A DNA stretch of 64,000 nt from JAWLHK01 sp041690355 [NCBI: bacterium]. GTDB taxonomy: Bacteria > J088 > JAWLBW01. The translations under genes were made by a program, and so were the position numbers. The notes beneath the pieces were generated by a model. That model searched no databases, was not told where the DNA came from, and saw only the letters and a program-made list of their open reading frames with translations. Positions 43,650 to 51,916 of this stretch are shown one piece after another; within the stretch, counting starts at the first letter, position 1; each line of letters opens with the position of its first letter. Location of the stretch: contig JAWLHK010000002.1 in assembly GCA_041690355.1 (NCBI GenBank), positions 124,001 to 188,000 of the forward strand, given 5' to 3'.

Positions 43650-45326
43650 TCAGAAGGAGGCGGCCAGCGAGACGTAGACGTTGTCTTCGTTCTTGAGCTG
43701 ACCGAAGCCGCGTTCGTCGGCCCGGCCCGCAAAGACCTGGCCGCCGATTTTCAGGCGGGTGCCGGGCACCACCGCCAGATCCAGTTCGGGCGCGAGAAAG
43801 TGCCCTTCTTCCTCATAGGAAACCAGATACGCCAGCGTGAGCTGGTGCATCGCCGCTCCCCACCGATAGGTGACCGTCGTGTGCGCGATGTGGTGGGCCA
43901 GCAGCAGGAGCGTCGAGCCGAGCGGACTGGGGATGCTGAACTCGTCGGCGCGTTCGGCGTCGTCGTTGAGGGCGAAGATCTGCTCATCGAGGATGCCGGC
44001 CCGGATCTGCCACCTGTCCGTCGGATCCCAGACGAGCTGTCCCGCCGACTGCAGGGTCGGATTGCGCACGTAGGGATCGGTTCCGTTCGCGTCTGCGGTG
44101 TGCAGGTACAGTCCCTCGAACCGCAGGCTGAACTCGCCGAGGGGAATCGCGCCCGAGAGGGTCCAGGCGGCAACCCGGGGATACTCGACGCGCAGGCGCG
44201 GCGGGTCTCCGGCCACAAGGCCGCGATCGAGCCGGTAGGTGCCGATCTGATCGTACATCCGGGCGGCGCCGATCCCGAAGTCGCCGAACGAGAGCGGGAA
44301 GTACAGGCGGCCCGCCAACTGCAGCGCGCGCGGCTCGCGTGTCGGCAGAACAGGGACCGGGTGCGCGAGCGATTCGCGCCAGGCCGTTTCGCGCCGGACG
44401 CCTTCCGATGCGAACAGCTGTTCGGCCTCGTCGAGCCGAAGGCGCTGGGCCTCGAGCCCGGCCTGCTGCGCATCGAGCTGCGCCGCCTGGCGTTCGAGCG
44501 CCGCGCGTTGGCTCTGAATCTGCGCGAGGGCGGCGTAGAGCTGTGCCTCGGCCGCCGACTTCTGCGGTTCGGGCAGAAACGCCGTGCCTTGGAGATTGGC
44601 CTGGATGTCGGCTTCGGCAGCGTCGAGCTGCGCCTGGCCGGCCGCAATCTGCGCGTAGCCCTCATCGATCTGCGCCTGCCCCTCTTCGAGCTGTTGCCGG
44701 CCCTCGTCGAGCTCGCGTCGGGCCTGCGCGCCCGCCTGCGACGCCCGGGCCGCTTCGGCGCGCAGGGCGCGCTGAAGCGGCCGGGGCATGGCCGCCTCGG
44801 CAAAGGCCCCCTGCGACGGAAGCTCTGACGGCGTGAACCACGGCATGGCATAGAGCTCGGTCTGCACCAGGCCGAAGTCGTACGATCCCTTCGCCGTCCA
44901 CACGCCGATCTTGCGGTTGGTGAGGTCCTGCGTCAGGTCGGGAAACTCCTGGGGGTTCAGAATGTCGACGACGCCGAAATCCTGAATCGTCCCCCAGGTG
45001 TGGATCTGTTTGCCCATCGTCAGCGTGAAGGAACCCTCGTAGAAGCGCACCCACAGCTCGCGCAGGGTCGCATCGACCGACGGCGTTGCCACATCGGCAT
45101 AGCGCAGATCGAGCTCGCCGACGACCGATCCGTCGACCTGGTCGGTCGGAAACACGCGCATGTCGATCCGGGCGTCCGGCATCGACGAATGCGTCCACTC
45201 GGGATGCGTGCGGTCGACGTAGGCCCGCGCTTCCGGTTCCAGCCGACCCGAAAATTCCACCGTATCCTGTGCCGAGGCCGTCGCCGTGAAAACGAGGCTC
45301 GCCAGGAGCAAAACACTGGTGCGCAT
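43650..45326 (-). CDS. Outer-membrane barrel-like protein with a long internal helical insert
   Basis: A 558-residue protein with a signal peptide (cleavage after TASAQ, residue 20). Before ~residue 180 and after ~330 it consists of amphipathic strands, and it ends LAASF with a terminal Phe, as outer-membrane barrels do; the N-terminal LWVRFYEGSFTLTMGKQIHTWG is like DUF1302-type outer-membrane proteins. Between about 185 and 318 lies an Ala/Gln/Glu-rich coiled-coil (repeated QAQI and QAQL units). It overlaps the upstream LolA-like gene by one base. It may be the outer-membrane partner of the MMPL exporter. Confidence 0.65.
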   Translation of the reverse strand: MRTSVLLLASLVFTATASAQDTVEFSGRLEPEARAYVDRTHPEWTHSSMPDARIDMRVFPTDQVDGSVVGELDLRYADVATPSVDATLRELWVRFYEGSFTLTMGKQIHTWGTIQDFGVVDILNPQEFPDLTQDLTNRKIGVWTAKGSYDFGLVQTELYAMPWFTPSELPSQGAFAEAAMPRPLQRALRAEAARASQAGAQARRELDEGRQQLEEGQAQIDEGYAQIAAGQAQLDAAEADIQANLQGTAFLPEPQKSAAEAQLYAALAQIQSQRAALERQAAQLDAQQAGLEAQRLRLDEAEQLFASEGVRRETAWRESLAHPVPVLPTREPRALQLAGRLYFPLSFGDFGIGAARMYDQIGTYRLDRGLVAGDPPRLRVEYPRVAAWTLSGAIPLGEFSLRFEGLYLHTADANGTDPYVRNPTLQSAGQLVWDPTDRWQIRAGILDEQIFALNDDAERADEFSIPSPLGSTLLLLAHHIAHTTVTYRWGAAMHQLTLAYLVSYEEEGHFLAPELDLAVVPGTRLKIGGQVFAGRADERGFGQLKNEDNVYVSLAASF

Positions 45327-46090
45327 TACGGGCGGATCCTCTGCATGTGGCTGGTCGAGAAGATGTTGTCGGCGAGCGGCTCGTCGACCTTGATGGACTT
45401 CATCTCGATGCGGGTGGAGTGATCGTTCAGCAGATCCTTCATGACGATGGCGCTCGGAATCAGGTAGTCGCCGGTCTTCGTGAAGTTTTCCTGCGTCCGG
45501 CGTTTCACGAGATCGCCCGACAGATCGTAGAGGTCTTCGCGCAGCAGGCGGCCTTCGGCTTCAGACACGTAGGAGATGATCTTGCCGTACGGAGCATCGT
45601 CGTCCTCGTCCTTCAGCGTAGATTCGATCTTGTGGACCTTCTTGCCGTCGAGGCTTTCGCTCCCGAGAAGCTTGTGGTTGAAGAGATCCAGATCGCGTTC
45701 GGCCATATCGGCGTAGGTGAAGTCCGATCCCAGGAAACTCTCGTTCTCCTTCGAGCCGGAGATGCGCTCGACGCGCTTGAAGGCGGGCAGGTAAAGCCAC
45801 ATCTTGCGGTTTTTCGCGTCGCCGAGGCGCAGAAAGGCGGTACCCTTCAGGTCGGCGGGGGTCACGAACCAGACGAGCTGCTTCTCGTCGCCGATCTTGC
45901 GGATCTCCAGGGCGCGGTTCTGTGTGCGTCCGCCGCGATCCTTCAGTTCCATCGACATCGACGACTGCATCGTCTTCGGGGTGCCGCTCTTCTGCGCTTT
46001 CTCGAGCAGGGTGCGGGCATCGGGCGACTGCGCGGCGGCCGGGGCTGCGGCCAGCAGAACCAGTGAAAGGCTAGCGAAGAATGTTTTCAT
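45326..46090 (-). CDS. LolA-like outer-membrane lipoprotein-sorting protein
   Basis: A 254-residue periplasmic protein with a signal peptide (ending AAAQ near residue 21). The fold follows the outer-membrane lipoprotein-sorting family (PF17131): GTAFLRLGDAKNRKMWLYLPAFKRVERIS, FLGSDFTYADMAERD and KIESTLKDED. These proteins carry lipids or lipoproteins from MMPL transporters across the periplasm. It sits 20 bp before the stop of the MMPL gene region and one base overlaps the barrel gene, making a typical MMPL-LolA-barrel export set. Confidence 0.82.
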   Translation of the reverse strand: MKTFFASLSLVLLAAAPAAAQSPDARTLLEKAQKSGTPKTMQSSMSMELKDRGGRTQNRALEIRKIGDEKQLVWFVTPADLKGTAFLRLGDAKNRKMWLYLPAFKRVERISGSKENESFLGSDFTYADMAERDLDLFNHKLLGSESLDGKKVHKIESTLKDEDDDAPYGKIISYVSEAEGRLLREDLYDLSGDLVKRRTQENFTKTGDYLIPSAIVMKDLLNDHSTRIEMKSIKVDEPLADNIFSTSHMQRIRP

Positions 46091-48332
46091 GTCTGCGTTC
46101 CTTCGTACGGATCGTTTTCAGGAGGGGAATTATCACCAGGGCGCCGAATGCGGCGGTGAACATCGAAACGACCGAGATCATCCCGAGCTTCCGGATAGGC
46201 TCGAACTCACTCAGCGAGAGCACGGCAAGCCCGCCGGCGACGGCAAAGGCGTTGAACAGAATCGGGCGGCCCACCTCGTGCACGGTTTCGCGCACCCGGG
46301 AGGCGCGGTCGAGGTCAGACAACAGGTCCCAGCGGGCGAGGATGTGGATGCCATAGTCGACCCCCACGCCGATCACGATGCTCGAAATCAGGGCCGTCGC
46401 GATGGTGAGGGGAATGCCGAGAATGCCCATGGTGCCGAAGACGCCCAGGATGGCGACCGCGAGGGGGATGAGACCCTCGAGTCCCTCGACGGCGCTGCGG
46501 AAGAGCAGGGCGCAGATGACGAAAACGAAGCCGAGGCTGAGCGCCAGGCTGACGATGGAGCTTTCGAGCACCAGCTCGCTCAGCTCCGACACCATGAGGG
46601 CCTTGCCGGTCAGCAGAACCTCGGTTCCCGGCAGCTCTTCGGCGAGCGCCGTGCGAATCTGCGCCAGGACGGCATTGAGCGCATCCGGATCCATGTTGGG
46701 CAGGCGCACCGTGATGCGCAGCGCCTGGCCGTCGGTGGCCACGAGCCGCTGAAAGCGATCGGGCGAGCCCGAGATACTGTAGAGCAGCATCGATTGCGAG
46801 AGCATTTCGCGGTCGCCGGGAATGCCAGGCGTGCCGGTCAGGGTCTCCTGGATGCGGCTGACGACGTGCGCCACGCTGTCGACCGAACCGACCTCGGGAA
46901 TCTCGTTGACGCGCGCGGCAAAGCGATGCACGCCGGCGACGAGTGCGGGATCCCGCGAGTCGCCGCGCACGAGGATCTCGACCGGGGCGCTGCTCTGGAA
47001 GTTCGCGTCGATGGACTCTGCGGCGACGCGCACCGGGTAATCCTGAGCGAACATCATCTCGGGGGTGACTTCTTTCTTGAGCTGCGGCAGCCCGATGCCC
47101 GCGAGCGCGCCGATGACGAGCACGACGACGGCTACGGTCAGGCCCACGCGGCGGGTCGTGAAGGCCACGAGCGGCTCGAGAAGATGATCCATGCCGCCCC
47201 GTTCTTCGGCCGGGCGCACGCGAGGCGCCGGAAGCAGAAGCAGGATGGAGGGGAGGATGAAGGTGCTGAGGCCCCAGGCCCACATGACGCCGACGGCGAC
47301 GACAACGCCGAGGCCTCCCATGGGCGGAATGGGCGAACCCAGGAGACCGAGAAAGGCGGCGGCCGTCGTCACGCTCGTCATGAGCACGGGCAGCGCCAGC
47401 TCGCTGACGACCTGGCCCACGGCGTCTTCGCGCGACAGGCCGGTGCGCAGCTTCTGGTAGTAGACCGAGAGCATGTGAATCGCATCGCCGCACGCGACGG
47501 CGAGAATCAGCACGGGAAAGGTATTCGTCTGGGCCGAAAGGGGTATGCCCAGCAGCCCCATGCTCCCCCCCGCCGGCACGATGCTCAGCAGCACGGTCGT
47601 CAGGGTGAGAATGACCCCCGAAACGGTGCGCAGGGCCAGAAAGAGAATCGCGATCAGGACCACCGAGACGACGGGGATGAGCTTGAGCAGATCGTCCTTG
47701 ATGATGGCATCGGTTCCGGTGCGCACCGGCGCCATCCCCGTAATCTGCACGTCGTAGCCCGCGAGCATGGCATCGGTGACTTCGCGGATGCCCGCCAGAA
47801 GCTCCTCGTCGTCGACGATGGGTTTCGGGTCGTAGTAGATGGCGTGGGTGTCGGCGTCGACCGAGACGAAAGCCTTGCGGATGTCTTCGTCTGCAAAAGT
47901 CGCCTCGCGAATCGCCTGTCCGTCTTCGGCCGTCTTCGGCGCCGACTCCATGATTTTTTCAATGACCAGATTGCCGTCTTCGTCGCGCAGAAACCGGTCG
48001 GCGGTGGCCAGGCTCTGGACCCGCGTCGCCCCTCGCGTGCGGGCGAGCTTGCGGGTCACTTTGCGCAGATCGTTCAGGACGGCCGGCTCGAAGGCATCCC
48101 GCTCCGGATGACGCACGGCGATGACGAGGGTTTCGCTCGAGCCGAAGATGTCTTCCAGCTCGTGCAGGGCGACGCGCACGGGATTGTCTTCGGCAATCGT
48201 GTCCTTCAGGTCGTTGTTGATCGTGATGCGGGCCGCGCCCGCACCGGCGAGAAGGGTGAGCGTCAATCCGATGCCGAGGATCCATCGCGGGTAAGCGACA
48301 ATCCGGCGGGAGAGCATTCGACCGAAACCCAA
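46071..48332 (-). CDS. MMPL/RND-family lipid exporter
   Basis: A 753-residue inner-membrane protein with about twelve helices: TM1 near residue 15-35, a periplasmic domain (~40-215), six helices, a second periplasmic domain (~410-590) and the remaining helices. Motifs: TVLLSIVPAGGSMGLLGIPL, LAVACGDAIHMLSVYYQ and IVIGVGVDYGIHILARWD, the charged-residue helices of proton-driven RND transporters. Family members export hydrophobic lipids such as hopanoids or glycolipids. The start is a TTG with GGAGGT (48337-48342) four bases upstream, which decides it over the later ATG. First gene of the exporter operon. Confidence 0.88.
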   Translation of the reverse strand: MGFGRMLSRRIVAYPRWILGIGLTLTLLAGAGAARITINNDLKDTIAEDNPVRVALHELEDIFGSSETLVIAVRHPERDAFEPAVLNDLRKVTRKLARTRGATRVQSLATADRFLRDEDGNLVIEKIMESAPKTAEDGQAIREATFADEDIRKAFVSVDADTHAIYYDPKPIVDDEELLAGIREVTDAMLAGYDVQITGMAPVRTGTDAIIKDDLLKLIPVVSVVLIAILFLALRTVSGVILTLTTVLLSIVPAGGSMGLLGIPLSAQTNTFPVLILAVACGDAIHMLSVYYQKLRTGLSREDAVGQVVSELALPVLMTSVTTAAAFLGLLGSPIPPMGGLGVVVAVGVMWAWGLSTFILPSILLLLPAPRVRPAEERGGMDHLLEPLVAFTTRRVGLTVAVVVLVIGALAGIGLPQLKKEVTPEMMFAQDYPVRVAAESIDANFQSSAPVEILVRGDSRDPALVAGVHRFAARVNEIPEVGSVDSVAHVVSRIQETLTGTPGIPGDREMLSQSMLLYSISGSPDRFQRLVATDGQALRITVRLPNMDPDALNAVLAQIRTALAEELPGTEVLLTGKALMVSELSELVLESSIVSLALSLGFVFVICALLFRSAVEGLEGLIPLAVAILGVFGTMGILGIPLTIATALISSIVIGVGVDYGIHILARWDLLSDLDRASRVRETVHEVGRPILFNAFAVAGGLAVLSLSEFEPIRKLGMISVVSMFTAAFGALVIIPLLKTIRTKERRHENILR

Positions 48333-48376
48333 GGGGACCTCCAGGAAGAGGGGATACCGAAACGGCGTTTGTCAAA

Positions 48377-48404
48377 AGTTTACTATTTGGTAAAAATATG
48401 TCAA
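48377..48404 (-). promoter_or_regulatory. AT-rich promoter and operator-like repeats of the MMPL operon
   Basis: On the minus strand TTGACA (48399-48404), a 16-bp spacer and TAAACT (48377-48382). Inside is the inverted repeat TTTAC-6 nt-GTAAA (48379-48394), and TTTGACA-type half sites occur on both sides. The region is strikingly AT-rich in a GC-rich window, as in TetR/FadR-type operators, but the regulator is not identified. Confidence 0.5.
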
Positions 48405-48532
48405 ATTATTTTGAGTCCGGGCGCGGGAGGGTGTTCCCTCCTCCGTTCGCCGCGGGTCCCGTCGCGTGATAGAGTGCTAGCGCACAGGGCTGCAGAACGC
48501 CGTCGTCAAACCTGCTTCCTTCGAGGTCGCCC

Positions 48533-49192
48533 ATGCAGAACTACTCCCGCTTTTCTCCTCGCTTTCTGGCCGCGCCGTTGCTCGCTTTGCTCCTCGCGGC
48601 GCTGGGGCAGCCTGCCGTCGCCGAAGAGGCCCCCGCCGCGCCGCGCGAACTCGTGCGCAAGGCGCTTCGCCAGCGTCTCGACGGTCTGAAGACCGCGAAG
48701 TGGAAGCATGATATCTGGGCGACCAACGGCGAAGACGAACAGCACACCATCGGCGAAGCCTACTGGCGCGACGACGGGCGCATCCGTATCGACATCGTCG
48801 GCGGCGACAACAAGGGGGGCACGGCCATTCTCGTCGGCGACAAGGTCGTGGGCTGGAAACGCGGCATGCTCTCTTTCGCGAAGCTCTCCTTCGAGTACAC
48901 GAACAAGCGGGTTCTCTCCGTGCGCGGACAGACGATGAAGATGAGCGGGTTTCTCGACGATTTCCGGGCCATTCTCGAACAGGACGACGCCGTCGTGACC
49001 GCGGCCTCGAAAGACGAGTTCGTCGTCGACTACCGCGGCGATCAGGGATTTCCGACCCGCATGTGGCTGCGGTTGTCCGAGCTGTATCCCTATCGGATCG
49101 AGGTGCGCGAAGGCGACAAGGTCGTCGAAAAGCACGTCTACTCCGATGTCGAATACAACCCGTCGCTCGACGCCGACCTCTTCGAGCCCTGA
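48533..49192 (+). CDS. LolA-family outer-membrane lipoprotein carrier-like protein
   Basis: A 219-residue periplasmic protein with a signal peptide (cleavage near QPAVAEE). The remainder follows LolA or outer-membrane lipoprotein-sorting folds: KHDIWATNGEDEQHT, GEAYWRDDGRIRIDIVGGD, VGWKRGMLSFAK and YPYRIEVREGDKVVEKHVYSDVEYN. The C-terminal YNPSLDADLFEP matches many LolA-like proteins. Divergent from the MMPL gene across 200 bp. GAGGT ribosome-binding site 5 nt upstream. Probably carries lipids or lipoproteins for the neighbouring exporter. Confidence 0.75.
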   Translation: MQNYSRFSPRFLAAPLLALLLAALGQPAVAEEAPAAPRELVRKALRQRLDGLKTAKWKHDIWATNGEDEQHTIGEAYWRDDGRIRIDIVGGDNKGGTAILVGDKVVGWKRGMLSFAKLSFEYTNKRVLSVRGQTMKMSGFLDDFRAILEQDDAVVTAASKDEFVVDYRGDQGFPTRMWLRLSELYPYRIEVREGDKVVEKHVYSDVEYNPSLDADLFEP

Positions 49193-49233
49193 CTTCGCCG
49201 CCGGACAGGCTCGCGCTGCGGGGCGCCCGCCGT

Positions 49234-49239
49234 TAGCAT
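49234..49239 (+). promoter_or_regulatory. -10-like TAGCAT six nt before an SDR start
   Basis: TAGCAT is followed by six bases and the ATG at 49246; no Shine-Dalgarno is present, consistent with a leaderless mRNA. Confidence 0.35.
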
Positions 49240-49245
49240 TGCGGC

Positions 49246-50223
49246 ATGGAGATTGCGGGTGCGGTCGTCGTCATCACGGGGGCGAGCAGCGGTCTGGGCC
49301 GCGCGACGGCGCATGCCTTTGCAAAGGAATCCGCCCGCCTCGTGCTGGCGGCCCAGGTGCCCGAGCCGCTCGAGGACGCGGCCCGCGAGTGCCGGGCCTT
49401 CGGCGCAGAAGCCATCGCGGTTTCTGCCGACCTGACCCGAGAAGGCGACGTCGACCATCTGGCGCGTCAGGCGGTCGAGCGCTTCGGCCGCATCGATGTC
49501 TGGATCAACAACGCCGCCGTCACTTCCTTCACCCCTCTGGTCGGCGAGCTCTTCGAGCCGAGCCGCGAAGTCATCGAAACGAATCTCTTCGGCACGATGT
49601 ACGGCGCGCGCACGGCCCTGACGCAGTTCGAGCGCCAGGGGCGCGGCGTGCTGATCAACGTCGGTTCGGTGCTCAGCTTCATCGGGCACCCCTTCGTCCC
49701 GGCCTATGCCATCAGTAAATTCGCCGTTCGCGGGCTGACCGAGAGCCTGCGGGTTGCCTATGCCGAAAAGAAGGACATTCACATCTGCGGCATCTACCCG
49801 TACGCCATCGATACGCCGCACATGGAGGCGGCCGGCAACCGCATCGGCCGCCGCGCCCTGCCGCTCCCGCCCGTACAGTCGCCCGAGAAGGTGGCCCGGG
49901 CCATCGTCGACCTTGCGCGCCACCCGCGGCATGAAGTCTTCGTGCCGCGCTTCATCCGCATGGCCGTCTATGTGAAATCGCTGCTGCCCGATACGACCGA
50001 CGCCGTACTTCTGCGAACGCTCGATCGCTTTCACCTCGGGCGGCCGGTAACCTCCAACGACGGGCAGCGCGATGGCGCTCGCGCGCCACATCGCGTGCAT
50101 GGGAATGCAGGCGAATCGAAGTCGACCCCGCGCGTCGCGCTGGGGGCCGCCGGCGAGACGGTGCGCGTGGTGGTCCGTAAGGCGCGCCGCCGGCTGCGCC
50201 CCCGCGTGTCAGACCGGCCGTGA
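49246..50223 (+). CDS. Short-chain dehydrogenase/reductase with basic C-terminal tail
   Basis: A 325-residue SDR: cofactor loop TGASSGLGRATA, Asn in NNAAV, Ser in NVGSVLSFIGHP and Tyr-Lys in YAISKFA. The C-terminal ~70 residues (from about 258) are basic and low complexity (RVVVRKARRRLRPR), absent from ordinary SDRs, and may dock the enzyme on membranes or nucleic acid. The type (FabG-like with an extended end) suits lipid or ketone reduction. It overlaps the convergent VKOR-like gene by 15 bp. Confidence 0.8.
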   Translation: MEIAGAVVVITGASSGLGRATAHAFAKESARLVLAAQVPEPLEDAARECRAFGAEAIAVSADLTREGDVDHLARQAVERFGRIDVWINNAAVTSFTPLVGELFEPSREVIETNLFGTMYGARTALTQFERQGRGVLINVGSVLSFIGHPFVPAYAISKFAVRGLTESLRVAYAEKKDIHICGIYPYAIDTPHMEAAGNRIGRRALPLPPVQSPEKVARAIVDLARHPRHEVFVPRFIRMAVYVKSLLPDTTDAVLLRTLDRFHLGRPVTSNDGQRDGARAPHRVHGNAGESKSTPRVALGAAGETVRVVVRKARRRLRPRVSDRP

Positions 50224-50742
50224 CTCTCCATGCCTCCGCAGGGCGAGCCGCAGTTCGTCGGCGGTGAACGGGAGCGTCGCGAACGTTAGCGCGCTGATGC
50301 TCAGGCACCATATGCAGTAGTAGTGCAGATCGCGAAACTGAATGCGCACCAGACGCGAGGCGTTGGCGGAATCGAAGAAGGACTTCGCGAAGGCAAGTCC
50401 CGGCAGCCAGGGCTTCGTCCGGCCCCGGTCGGCGGGGCCCGCCGCCACCAGCAGCATGGTGACCGCGTAGCTGAACACGCCGAGCGCGGCATCGGGGGTT
50501 TCGAAGAGGTAGCCTTCGCCCGAAGAACTGACCGCCTCGGCCTGAAACCGCCTCGCCCGAAGGTCGGGTAACCGCCGGATGGCCCCCAGCTGAAACAGCG
50601 ACAGCATGCCGAGCAGGCCGGTGGCCGCCAACGTCAGCGTGAACGCGGCGCGCCGGTCTCGCATCTCCGGCGAACGCGTCTTGCGCAATCGCCTTCCCAG
50701 AGCGATCTTCTCGGGCCTGAATACGCGCTTGACCTCCCGCAT
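50209..50742 (-). CDS. VKOR-like membrane protein with only the CxxC pair
   Basis: A 177-residue membrane protein with four predicted helices (residues ~33-53, 85-103, 112-121 and 142-160). The motif YYCIWCLSIS (Cys143 and Cys146) matches the active-site CxxC of vitamin K epoxide reductase homologues. VKOR-type DsbA-partner enzymes also need a periplasmic loop Cys pair near the N-terminus; there are no other Cys residues here, so the shuttle pair is missing. The chain is cut off from any thioredoxin domain. Quinone-linked redox activity is uncertain. Confidence 0.55.
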   Translation of the reverse strand: MREVKRVFRPEKIALGRRLRKTRSPEMRDRRAAFTLTLAATGLLGMLSLFQLGAIRRLPDLRARRFQAEAVSSSGEGYLFETPDAALGVFSYAVTMLLVAAGPADRGRTKPWLPGLAFAKSFFDSANASRLVRIQFRDLHYYCIWCLSISALTFATLPFTADELRLALRRHGESRPV

Positions 50743-50821
50743 GCCTGCCGTTGTCGCATGACACGGAGGCGCAAGTACAGTGCGATCGTTACCGTGAAGA
50801 GGGCCGCAGTACCGGGCGGCT

Positions 50822-50851
50822 TTGAATTGGACGGTCGTCCGGGGGTACGAT
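50822..50851 (+). promoter_or_regulatory. Promoter overlapping the first possible start of the CopD-like gene
   Basis: TTGAAT (50822-50827), an 18-bp spacer and TACGAT (50846-50851). The ATG at 50850 lies inside the -10, so translation from the next ATG at 50859, seven bases after the hexamer, is more likely and would be leaderless. Confidence 0.45.
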
Positions 50852-50858
50852 GAGCCTG

Positions 50859-51368
50859 ATGACCGTGATCTACACGCTCTCCGTCTGGCTGCACATTCTG
50901 GCCGCGTCCGTCTGGGTCGGCGGCATGGGATTTCTCGTGCTCGTCATCGTTCCGCAGCTGCGTGCCTCGCCGGGGAACTTACCGGGCAATGCCGCGCTGG
51001 TGCACACGCTCGCCATGCGTTTTCGCAAGGTAGGCTGGGGGGCGCTCTGGGTGCTCCTGCTGACCGGACTCATCAACATGGCTTTTCGCGGCCTGCTGAC
51101 CATCGATCTTTTTACGCCCGCCGGGTGGGAAAATCCGATCATCCGGGCCATGGGCGTCAAGCTCGCTCTCGTGGCCGCCATGATGGGCTGGAGTGCCTGG
51201 CACGACTATCGGGTCGGCCCGCGGGCCACGGCCGTCATGCAGGCGGCCCCCGATTCGGCGCGCGCGATGCAGATGCGCCGCACAGCCGGCCGCATGGGCC
51301 GCATCACGGCTCTTCTTTCGCTGATCATCGTCTGGGTCGCCGTGCGTCTCGTGCGCGGCGGTTTCTGA
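50859..51368 (+). CDS. CopD-like small membrane protein
   Basis: A ~169-residue inner-membrane protein with four helices. The N-terminal VIYTLSVWLHILAASVWVGGMGFL contains the conserved His-Trp pattern of CopD/DUF4149 membrane proteins, and other positions (GWGALWVLLLTGLINM) fit. CopD-domain proteins take part in copper uptake or carry haem. The metal role is not provable from sequence. Start at 50859 chosen because the earlier ATG is within the promoter. Confidence 0.65.
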   Translation: MTVIYTLSVWLHILAASVWVGGMGFLVLVIVPQLRASPGNLPGNAALVHTLAMRFRKVGWGALWVLLLTGLINMAFRGLLTIDLFTPAGWENPIIRAMGVKLALVAAMMGWSAWHDYRVGPRATAVMQAAPDSARAMQMRRTAGRMGRITALLSLIIVWVAVRLVRGGF

Positions 51369-51386
51369 CCGGGCTTTAGAAATCGG

Positions 51387-51722
51387 TCAGGATGACGCTG
51401 TGAGGTGCCGGGCTCTCTCGACCTCGGCCCCCATGCGCCCGGCCCACATCGCATAGTACATGCGGAAATCCGCGCGCAGCGACCACAACCAGTAATCGAA
51501 GCTGGCCGGCTTGTTATTCTCGAAGCCGAAATGGCCGATCCAGGCGAACCCGTATCCGGCGAACGGAGCGGCGGCAAGGAGCCACGGGTTCAGTGTCGCC
51601 GCCGATCCGGCGGCCAGCAGGTGCACAAGCGTGGTGCCGATAAAGTGAAGCCGCCGGCACGTCGGGTTCATGTGCTGCGAGACATAATAAGGCCAGAACT
51701 CTTCATACGTGCGGAACTGCAT
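51387..51722 (-). CDS. DUF962/Mpo1-like protein
   Basis: A 111-residue membrane protein with two or three helices. QHMNPTCRRLHFIGTTLVHL and WIGHFGFENNKPASFDYW contain the conserved His residues (HxxxxxxxxH and GHxxxE types) of the DUF962/Mpo1 family. Yeast Mpo1 is an Fe(II) dioxygenase that shortens 2-hydroxy fatty acids by alpha-oxidation. Such an activity would suit a lipid-oriented neighbourhood. GGAGG ribosome-binding site 7 nt before the ATG. Confidence 0.75.
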   Translation of the reverse strand: MQFRTYEEFWPYYVSQHMNPTCRRLHFIGTTLVHLLAAGSAATLNPWLLAAAPFAGYGFAWIGHFGFENNKPASFDYWLWSLRADFRMYYAMWAGRMGAEVERARHLTASS

Positions 51723-51916
51723 GACGAGGCCTCCGTTGGTTCGTCCGGAGCCACAATCATACCGCAAACGGGAACCGCCTGTCAGGCGCTCGACTCCGGG
51801 GTGCCCGAAGCGGCCATGTGGATGGCGCTTTCCAGGTGACGCTCGACGCTTGTCATCCGGGGGGCAGATGCCAGGATGGGAAATGAGCATGTGGTGAAGT
51901 ATCGAAGGAGGCCCCC

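Noticed and set aside
45804-48689. 961-codon plus-strand open frame across the MMPL and LolA-like genes
   Set aside because: Composition (Asp/Glu/Arg/His-rich) and position antisense to motif-bearing transporter sequence mark it as a shadow.
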